In this document: positions 59,192 to 64,000 of the stretch, piece by piece
Layout of the letters: each line of letters begins with the position of its first letter
Position numbering within the stretch: the first letter of the stretch is position 1
Assembly: GCA_024364735.1 (NCBI GenBank)
Contig: JAGFNQ010000884.1
Location: 213,594-277,593, forward strand
Length of the DNA stretch: 64,000 nt
Origin: Boesenbergia rotunda
Taxonomy: Eukaryota > Streptophyta > Magnoliopsida > Zingiberales > Zingiberaceae
Reading direction: 5' to 3'
Program-made: the position numbers and the translations under genes
Notes under the pieces: model-generated
What the model saw: the letters and a program-made list of their open reading frames with translations, nothing else
What the model was told of the DNA's origin: nothing
Databases searched by the model: none

Positions 59192-60020
59192 TTTTTTTTT
59201 TGATTGCAATATGATTGTTTGCATGTTTATTTAATTTCTGCAATTTACCATGCTTAGACTTAGGCTAGTTTAAGGACCAAACAAACTTAACTGAAACTTG
59301 AAAACATAGTATTGGGTGGAGGTGAGATGATAGTACGTTGGGGAAACCAATTCTAATAAGATCAAGTTTACTTGGTCTCTTTAGACTGGTGAAACCAGCC
59401 GAAGCTACCGATCCAAAATCCAAACTAGTTAGACCAGAAATTTTTCAAAGAATAATTTTGAAAATGAAATTTCATTAAAAGGCTTTGTCAAGAAAAGGGT
59501 GGATGATCCCATAAGGCTTCGGCCAAAGAAGGCCTAGTGCCTCGCCAAGACCTGGAAGTCAATTTTTGAAATTCAAATTCAAATTAATTTTTGTCAAATT
59601 CGAATCTAACACAAAATTTCAGCTAAGTGTAGAGTTAAACAACTTTTCAAAAATTTCAAAATTAATTAATTAAGTTTTCAAAATTTAATTATTTTCAAAA
59701 TTAATCAAAAATTTACAAAATAATCTTAACTATCAAAACCTGTCTCACGAAAACCATAAGGCTAACGTGATTGAAAACCCTAGACTGGGTGAGACAGTAG
59801 GATTAAGACTCAATTGGAAATTCTGTTAATACCTATACGATGAGATAATCTTGTATTTGTCAAACCATGATCAAAGCAGTCAAAACATGGTCAACATAGT
59901 CAAACCAAGGTAAACGAGGTCAAAACATGATTAACGTAGTCAAACCACAGTCAAAACCGTCAAATCAAGTCAAATCATGGTCAAAAGTAGACAAGACAAA
60001 AATTTGTCTTTACCTACCCT
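59192..60020 (+). other. Copia B spacer where pol is missing
   Basis: AT-rich, with repeated short words (GTCAAAACATGGTCAA, 59860-59990). No remnant of protease, integrase or RT could be read in any frame. Confidence 0.6.
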
Positions 60021-60024
60021 ATTC

Positions 60025-60293
60025 AGGGCGCCCGGAACCACGCGGGCACCCCCTCCTATACGTTTTCTTACTCCCTAGTCAAAAAGCTGCCAGTGCTTTT
60101 GACCAGGGCGCCCGGAACCACGCGGGCGCCCCCATCAACTCTAACGCAGCAAAAGCTGCAAAAGCGCTCTGTTGAGGGCGCCCGGGCTGTCCCGGGCGCC
60201 CCCAGCAGCCAAAAGTTTCTGCCCTTGGCAGCAGTTACTGACCAGGGCGCCCGGAAGCTCTCGGGCGCCCCCATGGGTTTGCCTGTATAAAGG
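60025..60293 (+). promoter_or_regulatory. Internal GGGCGCCC palindrome cluster plus TATA box
   Basis: Four units of GGGCGCCCGG-(8-10 bases)-GGGCGCCCCC (near 60025, 60105, 60176 and 60245), followed by TATAAAGG at 60286-60293, 92 bases before the accessory ATG. The LTR has the same order: paired GGGCGCCC units, then TATATAAAGG (63893-63902). I infer a second, LTR-like promoter for the accessory gene. Confidence 0.65.
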
Positions 60294-60384
60294 ACCCGAA
60301 TTCTCCTTCTCCTCCACACCAAAATCAACCTTCCTCTTCACTTCTTTCTCTTCAAGAAGACCTTGCAAGTCCGCTTCCTCAACT

Positions 60385-61634
60385 ATGCCTCCCCGAGCCG
60401 TCCGGTATGATTATTATTATTGTTATTGCATTTAAATCTATTTTCACATGCAATATCTTTATTCTTCCTTTAATTTCCTTAACCTAGAAGACGCCGACCA
60501 AACCCGGCCAACCCCGGTGCCCAACCTAGTCCCGACCCTAGATTTCCTAATCTAGAGTTATGTAATAGGTTCGCACAAACAATCTACAAGCCTATTAAAA
60601 CGAGTTATCTCAATAGGCACTTTTTTACCCAATCATGCCCTGTCGCCATGAACATCATCAACTTCTATCAATTGGACAATCTTGTCTTCTGCACGCATAC
60701 CATTAATAAATCTTTATGCGCAGAATTTTACAATAATATTATTCGACAAGATAATCTTATGTTTCACACCACTGTCCAAGGGATTCCTTTAACTATAACC
60801 CCGACTTTGTTGAACCGTTTCCTAGGACTGCGACCCTCTCAGTCCACATTCTGCTGTTATCCTCCTAGGAACCCCCCATTTGATCCTCCCTACTCAGAGA
60901 TTACCCTAGATACCATTCACTCCTATTTCTTTAGGGCAGACCTCCCAGCAAATAGACGCTTCCAAGCTGTTGAACTTCAGGCCCAGAACTATGCCTTGTA
61001 TAGAGTTCTGGTCCGCTGCATCCTACCACTCTCCACCAGAGACCTAGGGACTATGCGACCCTTTCATGCTTTCCTTCTTTATGCCCTAGTCCATCACCTT
61101 GACCTAGACATTGGACTCCATATGTTTCATACCATTCTGCATGTGTCCAGTGTCACGACCCAGGGACGTGTGCGCACACCATATTGCCACATCATCACAT
61201 CCCTCCTTCATCACCACGGTCGGGACATTAAAGTTGGTGAAATTTCCGCTATGACCGACTTTGACGAAATAGGATTTAGGAACTTTTCCTTAGCGGGTCT
61301 AGAGGTGTCGGCTACCGGAGTTCTTAGTTGGAGACGACAGTAGGCCGGAGCACCAGTCGACTCAGACGAGGAGGTTGAAGTCGACGTTGGAGATGTAGCT
61401 GCAGCAGCCCGAGCACACATCGACGAGCCCGCTCCACTAACACTCTACCAGAGAGTGACATATTTAGACACAAAGGTTCAGAGTCTTCGAGAGGAGGTCG
61501 AAGCCTACCACCTAGAGCAGATGGAAGCTCGTCGGGCCGATCGAGAAGTGGCTGATGCACGATACATAGAGATGATGGCACGATTTGATGCATGGCAGCC
61601 AGGCCCGTCCGATCATCCCGGTCCTTCGTCTTAG
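60385..61634 (+). pseudogene. Copia B accessory gene (spliced; one premature stop)
   Basis: Exon 1 at 60385-60404 (MPPRAV plus two bases), intron 60405-60487 (GTATGA...AACCTAG, 83 bp), exon 2 from 60488 in frame: Arg/Pro-rich start (RRRRPNPANPGA), core with CILPLSTRDLGTMRPFH, HHLDLDIGLHMF and CHIITSLLHHHGRDIKVG, a stop (TAG, 61341; AGA-CGA-CAG-TAG), then in the same frame an acidic stretch (DSDEEVEVDVGD), a coiled coil (YLDTKVQSLREEVEAY) and a Pro/Ser tail to TAG at 61632. The core and layout match the Copia A gene at 27978. No signal peptide or membrane segment seen. Function unknown; the core alone may be made if the stop is real. Confidence 0.72.
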
Positions 61635-63001
61635 ATTTACCTATCATTGTACCTATTTGACTACCCCTACTCAGTAGGGTTGACTTGTGGTTGACTTGAG
61701 TTTGACTGTTTGACTGTATTTGAATCATGATTACCTGCTTTATTTTCTGTTAACCAGGTTATGAGTACTTGTTCTCTTTTCAGTTAGGATTGTGCTCTGT
61801 AGAATAGATTTTTTTAATTAATTTTTTTTTAAAATAGAATTTGAAAAACTGTTTTACTTAATTTCAAAATTAGTTTTCATTTTTCGAAGTAGTTTTATTT
61901 TTCAAAACTACCCCCTTTAAAAATTAGGGTTTTTTCGAAAATGGACTTAGCCTAGGCTCTAACCCTAGAACTGCATGCACCTATAGACTTAGAAGCCAGC
62001 ATCTCACAAACACCTTAGGGTACTTTTGAATGATAACCTAGAAAGGGTTGAGATGCTTAGGTCTTTGCCTTAATTCAAGATGCTTTAAGTCAGTGCATCT
62101 GCAATAATTGGGGCACTAAATACAATTTACATAGCAATCAAGTTAAGTGTCAAGTTTAGAAAATCTAACTTGAACAGAAACACTTAACTTGACTAACCCT
62201 AGCAAAAACTACTGTTTATAACAGTTAGTAAGTAGCTAAATGGGTTAGACAGGTCCCTACAAGAGAAAATTGACTAATTTAATTTACGTCTAATTATGAA
62301 TTGATTCAGTACAGCAAAATCTTATTTATCTCCTTTATGCAATCACATTTTTGCTATAGTTATCTTATTTTGATATATGGCAAAGGGGGAGAGATAGGAA
62401 AGGAAAGAGAAAATTTTACTTATTAAATTTCAAAATTTGGAATTTTTCCTTTATTCAAAAAGATTTCAAAAATTTACTTATCTTTCAAAAGCTTTGGAAT
62501 TTTTCCTTTATTCAAAAAGATTTCAAAAATTTACTTATCTTTCAAAAGCTTTCACTTATCCTTTATTCAAAAGCTTAAAACTTTTTGAAGATTTACTAAA
62601 GTACTTAAGTTCTTAAAACTTTCAAAATTTTGCCTAAGTACTCTAGTTTCTTAAGTTCTTAAAACTTTCAAAATATTGCCTGAGTACTCTAACTTCAAAA
62701 TTTTGACTCAAGGTTTCAAAATTGTACTAAGTACTTTAGCCTTTCAAAAGGTTCTTACTTAAGCTTGTCAAAATTTTTTAAGTACTCTAAAGATTATGTT
62801 TTTTTAAACTGTATTAAAACTGAAATTCTTACTTAAGCTAACATTCTCAAAAAGTTTTCAAGCACAAGCAAAGTTTTTTTACCCCACGAATTTTTGAAAA
62901 AAACTAGGGGGAGATTCCTTCCAGGGGGAGGAAACAAAAGTTAAAACTCTTTCATGTTTTGCTTAAACTTAACTTTTTTGAACTAGGGTTGCCATAAATC
63001 A
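61635..63001 (+). other. Copia B 3' untranslated region
   Basis: AT-rich. From 62217 it is shared with 55263-56050. Carries local repeats of AAGTACT...TTCTTAAAACTTTCAAAAT (about 50 bp; three copies in the left unit, two here) and a 60-bp TTTCCTTTATTCAAAAAG duplication present only here. Extra purine tracts AAAGGGGGAGAG and AGGGGGAGATTCC precede the terminal tract. Confidence 0.7.
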
Positions 63002-63014
63002 AAAAGGGGGAGAT
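63002..63014 (+). other. Copia B polypurine tract
   Basis: AAAAAGGGGGAGA-type tract directly before the 3' LTR. Confidence 0.8.
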
Positions 63015-64000
63015 TGTTGGTGCAAAATGCACTCAAGTCAAACCTGTGTTTTGATAATGGCAACATAGGTCAAAAGTTAAGTCTTTCTTGTTTCTAACAA
63101 GTTAATCTAGTGTGCAGGAAAAGCCCTAGCGAAGGACTGCTAGGCACTGGCAAAGGAATGCCAGGAAAGAAAGCCCTAGCGAAGGATTGCTAGGCAACTG
63201 GCGAAGGACTGCCAGTATCAAGCCCTAGCGAAGGACTGCTAGGCAACTGCCGAAGGACTGCCAGTTTACAAGACCTGACAAAGGACCGTCAGGCAAAAGT
63301 CCAACCAAAGGAGCGGTTGGCATCAGGTAATTTCTCCCGAGAGGAGTAGGTGAGGACGCGTTCCCCGTCGAGGGAACAGTAGGCGTCGGTTCAACCTAGG
63401 GCTCCATTTTGGAGGCTCAAAGTCAGAACCAAGACAGCCAAGGCTGTATAATCTAATACTTTATTGTTCTATTATGTTTTGGACTAACCCTGGATGCAGG
63501 ACCGAAGGAATGTGTGTCTGCAGCTCAGAAAGCCTCAAAGGAGAGAGGCAAGGCTGAGTAGGGCGCCCGGAGTGTCCCGGGCGCCCCCAAGGTTCATACA
63601 AAACAAATCAAAACAAAGAAGGTTCGAACAGCTGCTGGGCGGGGCGCCCCCATGCTCCCGGGCGCCCCCGCTGCTCCCGGGCGCCCCCTGCGTCCCGGGC
63701 GCCCCCATGCGCATACCCCGAACCAAAAGCCTTCGAAGCCAGAAGATAAGGTTTGACCCGGTCAATCCGGGCGCCCCGAGCGCTCCGGGCGCCCCGGTCA
63801 AAGCGGATCCAGAGGATCAGACGCGACCGAGACTTTGGCGGATCAAAGGCCACGTGGGGGGCACCCCCGACATCCCGGGCGTCCCTAGGCCCTATATAAA
63901 GGGCCTTCGACCAAGGCTTCAAAACAACAATTCTCTCAACGCCTCAAAGCTCTTCTACGCTCGTGCCTTGCTCCGGACACTCTCCAACTCGAGCCGACGA
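63015..64000 (+). repeat. Copia B 3' LTR, cut by window end
   Basis: Matches 56051-57036 with roughly 14 differences by eye plus one additional GGGCGCCC unit (63640-63710). TATA box intact (TATATAAAGG from 63893). About 280 bp are outside the window. Confidence 0.9.

Overview
This window is a stack of nested transposable elements from a plant nuclear genome. I see no intact host gene, rRNA, tRNA or CRISPR. The content points to a large, repeat-rich angiosperm genome, probably a monocot: SIRE/Maximus-like Copia elements primed by initiator tRNA-Met, a Tat-lineage Gypsy element with an antisense ORF, a TNP2-type CACTA transposon, and a captured CHUP1/IPGA1-like gene piece. The species cannot be fixed from the sequence.

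Layout. (1) 1-11821: a young non-autonomous Gypsy element encoding only Gag-protease plus a long unexplained tail; its 5' LTR is cut by the window edge. It sits inside (2) 11822-19153: a decayed Tat-type Gypsy element on the minus strand with an LTR, PBS, deleted gag/protease, RT joined to an RNase H stub, integrase, a 66-bp tandem array and an antisense, intron-bearing ORF. (3) 19154-19682 and 32535-33260: two halves of a TTF/zinc-finger-MYM (hAT-related) transposase pseudogene on the minus strand, split by (4) 19683-32534: a complete Copia element, here 'Copia A', with a TTGTT target duplication. (5) 33349-54953: a 21.6-kb CACTA element (CAA target duplication) holding TNP2, a second ORF with a Ulp1/C48 protease domain, a captured host fragment, and several LTR insertions (three with clear 5-bp target duplications). 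(6) 55011-64000: a second Copia family, 'Copia B', arranged as LTR-internal-LTR-internal-LTR; the first unit is collapsed by deletion and the last LTR is cut by the window edge.

The most interesting signal is shared by the two Copia families. Each has an extra gene downstream of gag/pol: a tiny first exon (MAPK- or MPPRAV-like), an intron, then a roughly 350-450-residue protein with a common core. Ahead of that gene each carries the same family-specific palindrome array found in its own LTR (GATCGGTC/GACCGATC in A, paired GGGCGCCC in B). In B this is followed by a TATA box, which suggests an LTR-like internal promoter. In the first part of each LTR is a second array of short hairpins in which the stem sequence changes but pairing is kept while the loop stays nearly constant.

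Most coding regions are broken, and most premature stops are explained by C-to-T or G-to-A changes (CAA, CAG, CGA or TGG becoming stops), as expected for methylated, silenced repeats.
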